A stretch of DNA of 64,000 bases from DATBJJ01 sp036556425. GTDB lineage: Bacteria > Acidobacteriota > Vicinamibacteria > Vicinamibacterales > 2-12-FULL-66-21. Location of the stretch: assembly GCA_036556425.1 (NCBI GenBank), contig DATBJJ010000040.1, positions 1 to 64,000 of the forward strand, written 5' to 3'. Positions 15,862 through 24,306 of this stretch are shown one piece after another (the stretch's first letter is position 1; every line of letters starts with the position of its first letter). A program made the position numbers and the translations under genes. The notes below the pieces were generated by a model. That model was not told the DNA's origin. It saw only the letters and a program-made list of their open reading frames with translations, and searched no databases.

Positions 15862-16120
15862 GTTCTTCATCGAGAACCGCACGCGGCTGCTGGAGATAGC
15901 CGCGTTCCTCGATCGCGTCGATCGGGCGGATGCGTCGTATGCGTCCGGCGACTTCCGGATGAAGGCGTTCGCGGACGCCCTCCAGGCGTTGGGCGCGGGC
16001 GACGGCAGCGCGGGCCGGCTCGACCGAATTCAGCACATCCTCAGCGATCCGCGAAGCGAGCCGCTGGACGCGCTCGATCGCAAGAGCGCTCTGGGCGCGT
16101 ACGACCGGTGGACCGGATGA
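15812..16120 (+). CDS. Small helical protein in the ebo cluster (eboA position)
   Basis: 102 residues, no signal peptide, no membrane segment; mostly amphipathic helix (LVDEFFIENRTRLLEIAAFL, DFRMKAFADALQALG, DRIQHILSDPRSEP). It overlaps the 3' end of the EboD-like gene by 50 nt in another frame and precedes the TatD-like gene, so it is translated as part of the ebo unit. The slot would correspond to EboA, but it is short and I see no motif that proves this. It could be a truncated or divergent EboA, or an unrelated subunit. The overlap and helical regularity support a real gene. Confidence 0.65.
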   Translation: MNAHSPSTLTPRELVDEFFIENRTRLLEIAAFLDRVDRADASYASGDFRMKAFADALQALGAGDGSAGRLDRIQHILSDPRSEPLDALDRKSALGAYDRWTG

Positions 16121-16197
16121 ACAACATGCGAGCGGACGCGAGCCTGGCGAACGGAGCGGGGCGGCGGGGTCCCCGCGAGTGAGCCAGTAAGGGGGTT

Positions 16198-16217
16198 CGG
16201 GGGACGAAAGTCCCCCG
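16198..16217. other. GNRA-capped hairpin upstream of eboB
   Basis: CGGGGGAC-GAAA-GTCCCCCG: a perfect 8-bp stem with a GAAA tetraloop, ending 21 nt before the chosen eboB start. A second GC hairpin (GCGGGG/TCCCCGC, about 16163-16176) precedes it. The 16121-16238 gap carries nothing else recognisable. It may be an mRNA processing or stability element, or a remnant of an intergenic repeat. Confidence 0.6.
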
Positions 16218-16238
16218 ATGAATACAGGAGGCGCGGTC

Positions 16239-17075
16239 GTGAAGTACATCGATCATCACGCGCACATGGTTTCGCGGACGACCGACGACTATCAGAAGAT
16301 GTCGTTGTCGGGATGCGTCGCCGTCACCGAGCCGGCGTTCTGGGCCGGCTGGGATCGCAGCCGCGCCGAGGGATTCGAGGACTATTTCCGTCAGCTCACC
16401 GACTTCGAGCCGAAGCGCGCCGCGCAGTATCACATCCAGCACTACACGTGGATGGCGATGAACCCGAAGGAAGCGGACGACCGCGAGCTGTCGCGCGAGG
16501 TCCTCAAGCGCATCCCGAAGTTCCTCGACAAGCCGACCGTGCTGGGCATCGGCGAGATCGGGCTCAATCGCGTCACGCGGAACGAAATCGCGACCTACAC
16601 GGAGCAGATCGAGCTCGCGATGGCGCACCGTCAGCTCATTCTGATCCACACGCCGCACCTCGAGGACAAGCTCAAAGGCACGAAGATTTCAGTCGACGTG
16701 CTGCGATCGTTTGCGTCGCTCGAGCCCGCGCGCGTGCTCGTCGATCACGCGGAGGAGCACACGCTCGAGATGATCCTCGATCACGGGTATTGGGCGGGGC
16801 TCACGCTCTACCCGCAAACGAAAGTCTCGCCTCAGCGCGCCGCGGACATCGTCGAGCGGTTCGGCCCGGATCGGCTGTGCATCGCGGGCGCGTGCGATTG
16901 GGGCCCGAGCGATTCGATGGCGGTGCCGCGCTTCATCATGGAGATGCGGCGGCGCAAGCACCCCGAGTCGCTGATCCATCGCCTCGTGTTCGAGAATCCG
17001 GTCCACTTCCTGAGCCAGTCGCCGCGCTTCAAGATCAGACCGGAGGTGGAACCGGCTCAGTTGCTGGTTTCGTGA
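16239..17075 (+). CDS. eboB: TatD-family metal-dependent hydrolase, EboB-like
   Basis: 278 residues from GTG at 16239, chosen because AGGAGG lies 7 nt upstream; the ATG at 16218 has no ribosome binding site. TatD-like metal ligands: HxH at residues 7-9 (YIDHHAHM), Glu106 in GIGEIGLN, His137 in LIHTPH, a DHAEEHT segment and a late Asp in GACDWGPSD. The length and motif order fit a TIM-barrel amidohydrolase. In ebo clusters this is the EboB member. The substrate is unknown; it would act in the cytoplasm on an intermediate made by the neighbouring enzymes. Its stop is 1 nt from the next start. Confidence 0.85.
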   Translation: MKYIDHHAHMVSRTTDDYQKMSLSGCVAVTEPAFWAGWDRSRAEGFEDYFRQLTDFEPKRAAQYHIQHYTWMAMNPKEADDRELSREVLKRIPKFLDKPTVLGIGEIGLNRVTRNEIATYTEQIELAMAHRQLILIHTPHLEDKLKGTKISVDVLRSFASLEPARVLVDHAEEHTLEMILDHGYWAGLTLYPQTKVSPQRAADIVERFGPDRLCIAGACDWGPSDSMAVPRFIMEMRRRKHPESLIHRLVFENPVHFLSQSPRFKIRPEVEPAQLLVS

Positions 17076-17076
17076 G

Positions 17077-18306
17077 TTGCAGATCGACACCTTCCACCTG
17101 ACCTACTGCACGAACATTCATGCAGCCGATGGTTGGGACGCGGTCTTCGCGAACATTTGCCGGTACGCGCCGCCGCTGAAAGCGCGCTTCGCGCCGGCGG
17201 CGCCGTTCGGCCTCGGGCTCAGGCTCTCCGCTCGAGAGGCGCGCGAGCTCCTCGAAGGCGATCGGCTCGCGCAGTTTCGTGCGTTCCTCGATCGCGAAGG
17301 CCTGTACGTCGCGATCATCAACGGTTTTCCGTACGGTCCTTTCCACGGCACGCCGGTCAAGGAAGACGTGTACGCGCCCGATTGGCGCCACGACGCCCGC
17401 GTTCAGTACACGTTGGATCTGATCACGATCCTTTCGAAGCTCCTGCCCGAGGGCATCGACGGCGGCGTGTCGACGGCGCCGCTGTCGTACAAAGCGTGGG
17501 TCGCCGATAAAGGCGAGTCGGCGTGGGAGACGATCACGCAAAACGTCGTGCGGATCGCGAACGTGCTCGTGCGCCTCCGCGCGGCGACCGGCGCGCTGAT
17601 CCATCTCGACATCGAGCCGGAACCGGACTGCTCGCTCGAAAACACCGACGAGACGATCGAGTTCTTCGAGCGATGGCTGATGCCCGCCGGAGCGCCCGCG
17701 CTGGCGCGATCGCTCGAGACGACAGAAGGCGCGGCGCGCGAGCATCTGCGCGAGCACATCAGACTCTGCTTCGATTGCTGCCACTTCGCGGTGGAGTACG
17801 AGGATCCCGCGGCGGCGCTCGAGCGCTTCCAGAAATCCGGCATTCGAATCGGACGGATACAACTCAGCTCCGCGCTCGAAGTTTCGTTTCCACGCGACGC
17901 GCGGGAGGCTGCTGCGACAGTCGCGGCGCTGCGGCCGTTCGCCGACACGACGTATCTCCATCAGGTCGTCGAGCCGCGCGCAGGCGGTCTCGTGCACTAT
18001 CCGGATCTCGGCGACGCGCTGGCGGCGACGGCAACGCCTCCGATCCGCGAGATCGGCGATACCCGCAAAATCCGCGATTGGCGGATTCACTTTCACGTAC
18101 CGCTCTTCGCGCAAGAGTACGAGTCGTTCGCGTCGACGCAGGACTACGTCCGCAAAGTCATCGGGCTCGCCGCCGAGTCGCGCGTCACGCGGCATCTCGA
18201 GATCGAGACGTACACCTGGGACGTGCTGCCGGCGGGCCTCAAGGTCGATCTGCTCGAATCGATCGCCCGCGAGTACGAGTGGGTGCTCGGCGCCATCCCG
18301 CGCTGA
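17077..18306 (+). CDS. eboE: Metabolite traffic protein EboE-like (xylose-isomerase-like TIM barrel)
   Basis: 409 residues from TTG at 17077, one base after the TatD-like stop, indicating translational coupling. The N-terminal TFHLTYCTNIHAADGWDAVF and YVAIINGFPYGPFHG segments, and IHLDIEPEPDCSLENTDETI followed by CFDCCHFAVEYED, fit the EboE family, a sugar-isomerase-like TIM barrel with acidic and His metal ligands. The name comes from genetics in other bacteria; no reaction is established. The gene is in its usual place between EboB-like and EboF-like genes. Confidence 0.85.
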   Translation: MQIDTFHLTYCTNIHAADGWDAVFANICRYAPPLKARFAPAAPFGLGLRLSAREARELLEGDRLAQFRAFLDREGLYVAIINGFPYGPFHGTPVKEDVYAPDWRHDARVQYTLDLITILSKLLPEGIDGGVSTAPLSYKAWVADKGESAWETITQNVVRIANVLVRLRAATGALIHLDIEPEPDCSLENTDETIEFFERWLMPAGAPALARSLETTEGAAREHLREHIRLCFDCCHFAVEYEDPAAALERFQKSGIRIGRIQLSSALEVSFPRDAREAAATVAALRPFADTTYLHQVVEPRAGGLVHYPDLGDALAATATPPIREIGDTRKIRDWRIHFHVPLFAQEYESFASTQDYVRKVIGLAAESRVTRHLEIETYTWDVLPAGLKVDLLESIAREYEWVLGAIPR

Positions 18307-18311
18307 TCGCC

Positions 18312-19700
18312 ATGCAGAGAACCGTCGTCCTCGACGTGGTCGGCCTGACGCGGCGAATCGCGGCCGACGCCGGCCGCGCGCCGCATCTCTCGCGCTTCCA
18401 CGCTGAAGCCGCGAGCGCCGCCATCACACCGGCGTTTCCCGCCGTCACCTGCACGGCGCAGACCAACTACGTCACCGGTCTTCATCCCGCCAGGCACGGC
18501 ATCGTCGGCAACGGGTGGTATTCGCGCGAGGACTGCGAGATCAAGTTCTGGAAGCAGTCGAACGCGCTCGTGCAGGCGCCGAAGATTTGGGACCGCGCCC
18601 GCGCGTTCGATCCGTCGTTCACGTGCGCGAATGTTTTCTGGTGGTACAACATGTACTCGACGGCGGACTACAGCGTCACGCCGAGGCCGATGTATCCGGC
18701 CGACGGACGCAAGCTGCCGGACGTCTACACGACGCCGCCGGATCTTCGCGCGGAGCTTCAATCGGCGCTCGGCCAGTTTCCGCTGTTCGACTTCTGGGGA
18801 CCGAAGGCTTCGATCGGATCGACGCGATGGATCGCGGAATCCGCGAAGCATGTCGAGCGCCGCTTCTCGCCGACGCTCACGCTCGTCTACCTTCCGCATC
18901 TCGACTACAACCTTCAACGTCTCGGCCCGAACGATCCGGCGGTCGCCGAGGATGTTCGCGCGGTAGACGGTGTCTGCGGCGACCTGATCGCATTCTACGA
19001 AGCGCGCGGCGTGCACGCGATCGTCCTGTCGGAGTACGGCTTGTGTGAGGTTTCGCGGCCGGTGCACATCAATCGCGTGCTGCGCGAGCACGGTCTCATC
19101 GCCGTCCGCGAAGAGCTGGGTCTCGAGCTGCTCGATCCAGGCGCGAGCGCGGCGTTCGCGGTCGCCGATCACCAGGTGGCTCACGTCTACGTCGGCGATC
19201 CCGCCAGACGCGGCGAAGTACGAAAACTCCTGATGGGCGCTTCCGGCGTCGAACGCGTACTCGACGACGACGGGAAGAGGGTGTATCACATCGACCACGA
19301 GCGCTCCGGCGATCTCGTCGCGATCGCGGAGCCGGACGCGTGGTTCACGTACTACTACTGGCTCGATGACGAACGCGCGCCGGACTTCGCGCGCACCGTC
19401 GACATCCACCGGAAGCCCGGGTACGATCCCGTCGAGCTCTTCATCGATCCATCGATCCGCGCGCCCGCGGCCACGATCGGATGGAAGATCGCGAAGCGGA
19501 AGCTCGGGTTGCGTTCGCTCCTCGACGTGATCCCGCTGAATGCGTCGCTCGTCAGGGGATCGCACGGCCGTCCCGGCGCGGGCGGCGACGGACCAATGGT
19601 GATGTCGCGGCGACGAGACCTGCTGCCTTCGGCAACGATCGATTCGGTCGACGTCTATTCGCTGATTCTCCGGCATCTTGGAGCGTCGCATGGCTACTGA
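18312..19700 (+). CDS. eboF: Alkaline phosphatase superfamily / nucleotide pyrophosphatase-type protein, EboF-like
   Basis: 462 residues, ATG 5 nt after the eboE stop. Type I phosphodiesterase features: an early metal-binding Asp in VVLDVVGL, the TxxN region AVTCTAQTNYVTGLHPARHG that carries the nucleophile Thr, LVYLPHLDYNLQRLGP (Asp/His metal ligands), and VLSEYGLCEVSRPVHINRVL in place of the usual S-DHG block. No signal peptide, so it is probably cytoplasmic. EboF members of ebo clusters belong to this family; possible activity is hydrolysis of a phosphate or nucleotide ester. Last gene of the ebo run; the GAF gene starts inside its 3' end. Confidence 0.85.
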   Translation: MQRTVVLDVVGLTRRIAADAGRAPHLSRFHAEAASAAITPAFPAVTCTAQTNYVTGLHPARHGIVGNGWYSREDCEIKFWKQSNALVQAPKIWDRARAFDPSFTCANVFWWYNMYSTADYSVTPRPMYPADGRKLPDVYTTPPDLRAELQSALGQFPLFDFWGPKASIGSTRWIAESAKHVERRFSPTLTLVYLPHLDYNLQRLGPNDPAVAEDVRAVDGVCGDLIAFYEARGVHAIVLSEYGLCEVSRPVHINRVLREHGLIAVREELGLELLDPGASAAFAVADHQVAHVYVGDPARRGEVRKLLMGASGVERVLDDDGKRVYHIDHERSGDLVAIAEPDAWFTYYYWLDDERAPDFARTVDIHRKPGYDPVELFIDPSIRAPAATIGWKIAKRKLGLRSLLDVIPLNASLVRGSHGRPGAGGDGPMVMSRRRDLLPSATIDSVDVYSLILRHLGASHGY

Positions 19701-20163
19701 TCACGCGCAGGCCTTCATCGCCGAGATGGAACGCGCGATCGGCGCCGGCGAAGCGTGGAGTGACGCGCTCGCGCGCATCCTGAAGGAATTCGACGCGGAC
19801 AGCGGCACGATCCACTGGCTCGAGTCGGACGGCGTGCTCCACCTGAAAGCGGCGAGCGCCGGCATCCCGCAAGTCGTGCTCGACACGGTCCGCGAAGTGC
19901 CAGTGGGGAAAGGCATGGCGGGCCTCGCCGTCGAGCGCAGAGCTCCGGTGAACGCGTGCAACATCCAAACGGACACGAGCGGCGACGTGCGGCCTGGCGC
20001 ACGCGCGACGGGGCTGCAGGGATCGATCGTCGTGCCGATCTTGCACGGAGCCACGGCCGTCGGCGCGCTCGGCATCGCGAATCGCCGCGAGCGTGTGTTC
20101 ACCGACGACGAAGCGAGCTTGCTGCTCGAGGTCGGCAGAGTGTTTGGCCGTCACCGAGCGTAG
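19690..20163 (+). CDS. GAF-domain protein
   Basis: 157 residues, a single GAF domain: SGTIHWLESDGVLHLKAAS, VPVGKGMAGLAVERRAPVNACNI, GLQGSIVVPILHGATAVGALGIANRRERVFTDDEASLL. The ATG at 19690 overlaps the eboF stop by 11 nt, so it is probably read from the same mRNA. Stand-alone GAF proteins bind small ligands, or reduce free methionine-R-sulfoxide; the latter needs several conserved Cys and I see only one (NACN), so a ligand-binding role is more likely. Confidence 0.85.
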   Translation: MATDHAQAFIAEMERAIGAGEAWSDALARILKEFDADSGTIHWLESDGVLHLKAASAGIPQVVLDTVREVPVGKGMAGLAVERRAPVNACNIQTDTSGDVRPGARATGLQGSIVVPILHGATAVGALGIANRRERVFTDDEASLLLEVGRVFGRHRA

Positions 20164-20175
20164 ATTGGGCGTTCG

Positions 20176-20325
20176 TCACGATGCACGAGTCGCGGCACGA
20201 TGAACGCGAGGGCCACGATGAGCACGACGTCGTGTGGGCTGAGATCGTGACGGGTACCTTCATCGTGTCATCGTGTCATCGTGCTCGTCGTGATCCGATA
20301 GCGCCGTGGGCCCGCTCATCGTGAC
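20176..20325. repeat. Inverted 8-bp repeat island (CACGATGA / TCATCGTG)
   Basis: The left part (20176-20240) has degenerate CACGATGA units. The right part (20257-20294) has TCATCGTG repeated in tandem, the exact reverse complement, and one further TCATCGTG lies at 20315-20322 inside the end of the DedA-like gene. It starts about 12 nt after the GAF stop and fills the gap between two convergent genes; the arms could fold into a long hairpin. Confidence 0.8.
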
Positions 20326-20945
20326 TTCGTAAACGTGAGCCTCGCGATCAGCATCGCCGCTCCCGGAACGACCAACGCGCCGAGAAACGCGACCAGGAAC
20401 GAGTTGAGGCTCATCGAGAACGCGCCGAACGCCGCGTAGCCCAACGCAATCCCGAGATTCGAGAGCGCGCAGATCCAGAAGAACCTTCCGAACGGCGCGC
20501 CGACGAGGCCGGCGAAGATCACGCTCGCTTCCGCAAGCACCGGCACGGGGCGGCACATCACGAGCGTCCAGTCGCCGTAGCGGCGCGCGAGTCCGTCCGC
20601 GCGCCGGAGCCCTTCCTCGCCGACGAACCGCCGCGCCGCGCCCGACGCGCGCGCGCCAAGCGCGTATCCGAGCAGACACGCCGACGTCATCCCCAACCAG
20701 ACGACCGCCGCGCCGGCGGAAAACCCGAGCAGCACGCCGGCGGCGGTCGAGACGATGCTCGAGGGAACCGGGAGGAACACGTCGAGCGCAAGCAGGCCGA
20801 AGATCGAGGCGGCCGCGAGCCACAACGCCGTGTCGCCGCGGGTCATCCGTTCTGCGAACGCGGTGAACTGCGTCTCGAACAAAAAGAACGGCACGAGCAC
20901 CAACGCAATCAGGACGATCCAGATGACGGCCCAACGCATCGCCAA
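20316..20945 (-). CDS. VTT (DedA/TVP38/SNARE-associated) domain membrane protein
   Basis: 209 residues with about five to six hydrophobic segments. The VTT signature region is visible: LLALDVFLPVPSSIVSTAAGVLLG, with the re-entrant-loop Pro and Gly, and later YGDWTLVMCRPVPVLAEASVIFAGLVG with the conserved Arg-Pro. DedA-type proteins of this superfamily act in the inner membrane and are linked to lipid carrier or phospholipid translocation and proton-motive force. The single-copy gene has no operon partner here. Start at 20945; Met3 (20939) is equally possible. Confidence 0.88.
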   Translation of the reverse strand: MAMRWAVIWIVLIALVLVPFFLFETQFTAFAERMTRGDTALWLAAASIFGLLALDVFLPVPSSIVSTAAGVLLGFSAGAAVVWLGMTSACLLGYALGARASGAARRFVGEEGLRRADGLARRYGDWTLVMCRPVPVLAEASVIFAGLVGAPFGRFFWICALSNLGIALGYAAFGAFSMSLNSFLVAFLGALVVPGAAMLIARLTFTKSR

Positions 20946-21034
20946 CGCAAGCGTATCAAACCGCTCTTCGCCAAGGTAAACTCTGAGGCATCATTCAAGC
21001 ACCGGCGTGACGCGCGGTGGGAGGCAGATGAGCG

Positions 21035-21475
21035 ATGAAGACATTTTTCAGAATCTCGATCGCAGCGGCGTTGCTCGCAACGGGGTATACCGCAGGACGA
21101 ATCGCGCCGGAGCCCGTGGCGCGGGCGGCGGCGCAAGACAAGCGCGTGTTCGAGATGCGCACGTATGTCGCGAACGAAGGAAAGCTGCCGGCGCTCGAGA
21201 CGCGGTTCCGCGATCACACGATCAAGTTCTTCAACAAATACAGCATGACGAGCATCGGCTACTGGAAGCCGATGGACGGGCCGGGCGCGCAGACGACGCT
21301 CATCTACATCCTCGCGCATCCGAGCCGCGAGGCGGCGAAAGCCAACTGGGGGTTGTTCCAGCAGGATAAGGAATGGCAAAAAGTGAGAACCGACTCGGAA
21401 GCCGACGGGCGCATCCTCGTCAAAGCGCCGGAGTCGGTGTTCCTGCAGGCGGCCGACTACTCTCCGATCAAATAG
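21035..21475 (+). CDS. Exported NIPSNAP-family protein
   Basis: 146 residues: a signal peptide or N-terminal anchor (FRISIAAALLATGYTAGRI), then a NIPSNAP ferredoxin-like alpha/beta fold. KRVFEMRTYVANEGKLPALETRFRDHTIKFF is the family hallmark, followed by YWKPMDGPGAQTTLIYILAHPSREAAKANW. The biochemical role of NIPSNAP domains is not settled. Many acidobacterial and planctomycetal genomes carry exported versions. The next gene begins 3 nt after the stop, so the two form a small operon. Confidence 0.87.
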   Translation: MKTFFRISIAAALLATGYTAGRIAPEPVARAAAQDKRVFEMRTYVANEGKLPALETRFRDHTIKFFNKYSMTSIGYWKPMDGPGAQTTLIYILAHPSREAAKANWGLFQQDKEWQKVRTDSEADGRILVKAPESVFLQAADYSPIK

Positions 21476-21478
21476 GCC

Positions 21479-22588
21479 ATGACCCGACGCGCGCTCCTCG
21501 TGATTGCGGCGCTGGCGCTCGTGCCAGCCGCTCGTCTGCTGCCGCCGGTCCGGCCGGCGCAGGCAACCGTCAGCGCGCTTCCCAAGGAGCTCTCCGGTCC
21601 CGATCTCTGGAAGCTCAGCACGGAGTTGTCGGAGCCGGACGGCTATTTCCGCTCCGACAACCTCGTGTCGAACGAGCTATTCATGCAGCAGGTCATTCCC
21701 GATCTGATCCGGGTCGCGAAGCCGGGCGGCGTCTACATGGGCGTCGGTCCCGAACAGAACTTCACCTACATCGCCGCGATCAAACCGACGATGGCCTTCA
21801 TCGTCGACATCCGCCGCGGGAACCTGCAGCTCCACCTGATGTACAAGGCGATCTTCGAGCTCTCGGCCGATCGCAACGACTTCCTGTCGCGGCTGTTCTC
21901 CATGAAGAAGCGAACGGGCCTCGATCGCCACTCGACGATTCGCGAGATCGTCACGGCATACGGCGCGCCGCTGCTCAAGAGCGAAGAGCTCTACAAACAG
22001 AACGTCGCCGCGATTCGGGAGCTCTTGACGAAGAAGCTCAGTCTTTCAGCCGAGGATCTGAAGGGCGTCGAACGCGTGTACCAGGAATTCTTCTCGCGCG
22101 GTCTCGACATCCACTACGAGATCACGCCGGGCAGCTTCGGCGCATTCCCGACGTACGGCGAGCTGATGGTCGCGACCGATCTCGCATCGGTGCCGCGTGG
22201 ATTCCTCGCGACGGAAGAGAACTTCGGCCTCGTTCGCGAGCTGCACCGCAAGAATCTCATCGTCCCCGTCGTCGGCAACTTCGGCGGGCCGAAGGCCATA
22301 CGCGCGGTGGCCAAGTACATCAGGAGCCACGACGCCGTCGTGTCCGCCTTCTACGTCTCGAACGTCGAGCAGTATCTCCTGCGCGAGGGTGGGATCGATC
22401 AGTTCTGCGCGAGCGCCGCGACGCTGCCGACCGACGAGACGAGCACGTTCATCCGAAGCGAGCGCGGCGGATTCGGTCCGCGCGGCTCGAGCGGCGCGCC
22501 GCGCGGATTCGGTGGGTTCCCTGGCAACTTCAGCTCACGGCTGCACAACATGCAGCTCGATCTCAAGGGCTGCGCGACGATTCGCTGA
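21479..22588 (+). CDS. Exported methyltransferase-like protein of unknown function
   Basis: 369 residues with an N-terminal signal peptide (LLVIAALALVPAARLLPP). The core resembles a SAM-dependent methyltransferase-like fold: VAKPGGVYMGVGPEQNFTYIAAIKPTMAFIVDIRR reads like a degenerate motif I/II. I recall a similar core in an uncharacterised Leptospira family (LIC_10091-like), which I offer only as a possible relation. The C-terminus is rich in Gly/Arg (RGGFGPRGSSGAPRGFGGFPG). An exported protein has no access to SAM, so activity is doubtful. Coupled to the NIPSNAP gene (3 nt gap). Confidence 0.7.
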   Translation: MTRRALLVIAALALVPAARLLPPVRPAQATVSALPKELSGPDLWKLSTELSEPDGYFRSDNLVSNELFMQQVIPDLIRVAKPGGVYMGVGPEQNFTYIAAIKPTMAFIVDIRRGNLQLHLMYKAIFELSADRNDFLSRLFSMKKRTGLDRHSTIREIVTAYGAPLLKSEELYKQNVAAIRELLTKKLSLSAEDLKGVERVYQEFFSRGLDIHYEITPGSFGAFPTYGELMVATDLASVPRGFLATEENFGLVRELHRKNLIVPVVGNFGGPKAIRAVAKYIRSHDAVVSAFYVSNVEQYLLREGGIDQFCASAATLPTDETSTFIRSERGGFGPRGSSGAPRGFGGFPGNFSSRLHNMQLDLKGCATIR

Positions 22589-22595
22589 GCCCGCG

Positions 22596-24296
22596 TCACT
22601 TCAAGAGAAACGCCCGCCGCTTTTCGACGAACGCCTTGAGGCTCCGCTCGGATCCCGCGACGTCGTTCTGAAACGCCTCGAAGCTGTACAGCTTCCGCGT
22701 ATCCGCTTTCACGTCGCCGGCAATGAGCGCCTGATACTGCGCCACGCGCGGCCCGAGCGTGCTCCAATCGAGCCACCGCTGCGCGATATCACGGACGTAT
22801 GACAGATAGCGCTCGCGAAGCGCCGGCACCGCGAGCAGCTTCGAGCGCAGCGGCTTCGACGCATCGTCGAGTCCGATCAGGGGATCGAGCTCCGCGGTCG
22901 CGCGGCCGAACATCCCTCGTCCGCCGCGGCCCGGCCCGCCCCCCGGCGGCGGCCCTGGAATCATGACGACGTCCGGAGGTCCGCCGCGGCTGCCGCCCGG
23001 CCCGCCAGGGCCGAATCCTGGAGGCGGTCCGCCGCGGCCGCCCTCGTCGGCAAGCCCCTCGTTCATGTCGTGCGGCACGACGTGAAAGCGTCCTTTTCCG
23101 TCGAGATAGAGGCTGTAGTCGCTCGCGCGCGTCCAGTAGCCGTCGCTGTTGACGAGCGCGACCTCGAGCGCGAGGAATTTCGACGCGCCGTCGACGTCGA
23201 AGATTGGCTCGAGCGCGGCCTCGAGCTGCTGCGGCGGCGTTTCGTTGAGGACGCGAAACAGCTTGATCAGCGCGGCCCACGATTTCGGATCGTCCTTCGT
23301 CTTGATCTCGTAGGTTCGCTTGTACGACGCGGGATCGTCGCCGAGGTACTCCATCCCGCCGCGTCCGCCGGGGCTGCCCGGCACTTTCCAGCGCGCGCCC
23401 TGCGTGCTGTTGAAGTAATCGCGCGTGAAGTCCTTGTTGAACTGCTGCGCGTTGACGTAAATGCCCCAGCTCTCGCCGTTGATCGCGACGCGGGCGTAGT
23501 TGGCGCGCGGCGTGGGCAGGTACTCCTTCGCGATCTCCGAGTAGACGATCGTCCGCACGAGCGTGGGATCGCCGTTCGCGTTCAGCAGATTGAGCGTGCG
23601 GTATCCGCCGATCTCCTGTTTCTCGTCCACGAAATCGAACGTGAGGTTCAACGATCGCTTCGATCCCTCGGGGACCATCATGAACGACGACGCGCCGCGG
23701 AAATGGACGCCGACGTTCTTGTAGATCTTGCCGTCGACGGTGACCGTCGCGGGCACCTCGACGTCCGTGTTGTGGAACGCGGCCAGCTCCTGCTCCCAGT
23801 CGCTGTTCTCGAATTGGAGGAAGAACGTGCGCAGCGTGGCGAGATCGTAGAGCGGCGCTCCCGCGAACGACTTGACGTCGGCTGTCGTCAGCTTCGGACC
23901 GGGCGAGCCGGATTCCACGCCGCGGCCGCCAAATCCGCCGCGGCGGCCGCCGAATCCGCGAAACCCGCCCGCGCCCTCGCTCGCGAGCCACTCACGCGCG
24001 GCTTTTCGCTCGTCGAGATCGAGCCGCTTGTTCGCGTTCTTGTCGAACTTCGCGACAATCTTGCGCTCCTCGCCGAATCCGGGAGGGCCGAATCCGGGTC
24101 CGCCGGGCCCGCGGCCGGGACCGCCGGGAAACTGACCCTGAGGAGGCGGCGGGCCCTGGAACGTTGCCTGCGCGCGCGCCGGGGAGCGCAAGACGGTCGT
24201 GAGCAGAAAGTAGCCGCCGAGTCCCGCAACGATTCCGAGAAGCGCCGCCTGCACGAGCGTCAGCCAGAATCCGACGCGACGTTTCAGTATTTCCAT
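22596..24296 (-). CDS. CotH-kinase-like exported protein with EF-hand
   Basis: 566 residues. N-terminal membrane anchor or signal (about 8-35), a Pro/Gly-rich linker (about 45-80), one EF-hand-like loop (DKNANKRLDLDE), another Gly/Arg-rich linker, then a CotH domain: KNVGVHFRGASSFMMVPEGSKRS, RTLNLLNANGDPTLVRTI, ARVAINGESWGIYVNAQQFN, FHVVPHDMNEGL. CotH proteins phosphorylate secreted or coat proteins, or act as scaffolds. The DMNEG segment is in the place of the catalytic DxN loop. The ATG at 24296 follows AAGAGG with 5 nt spacing; the upstream start at 24323 overlaps the preceding gene. It is the third gene of the VTC / DUF4956 / CotH operon. Confidence 0.88.
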   Translation of the reverse strand: MEILKRRVGFWLTLVQAALLGIVAGLGGYFLLTTVLRSPARAQATFQGPPPPQGQFPGGPGRGPGGPGFGPPGFGEERKIVAKFDKNANKRLDLDERKAAREWLASEGAGGFRGFGGRRGGFGGRGVESGSPGPKLTTADVKSFAGAPLYDLATLRTFFLQFENSDWEQELAAFHNTDVEVPATVTVDGKIYKNVGVHFRGASSFMMVPEGSKRSLNLTFDFVDEKQEIGGYRTLNLLNANGDPTLVRTIVYSEIAKEYLPTPRANYARVAINGESWGIYVNAQQFNKDFTRDYFNSTQGARWKVPGSPGGRGGMEYLGDDPASYKRTYEIKTKDDPKSWAALIKLFRVLNETPPQQLEAALEPIFDVDGASKFLALEVALVNSDGYWTRASDYSLYLDGKGRFHVVPHDMNEGLADEGGRGGPPPGFGPGGPGGSRGGPPDVVMIPGPPPGGGPGRGGRGMFGRATAELDPLIGLDDASKPLRSKLLAVPALRERYLSYVRDIAQRWLDWSTLGPRVAQYQALIAGDVKADTRKLYSFEAFQNDVAGSERSLKAFVEKRRAFLLK

Positions 24297-24306
24297 GACG
24301 ACCTCT

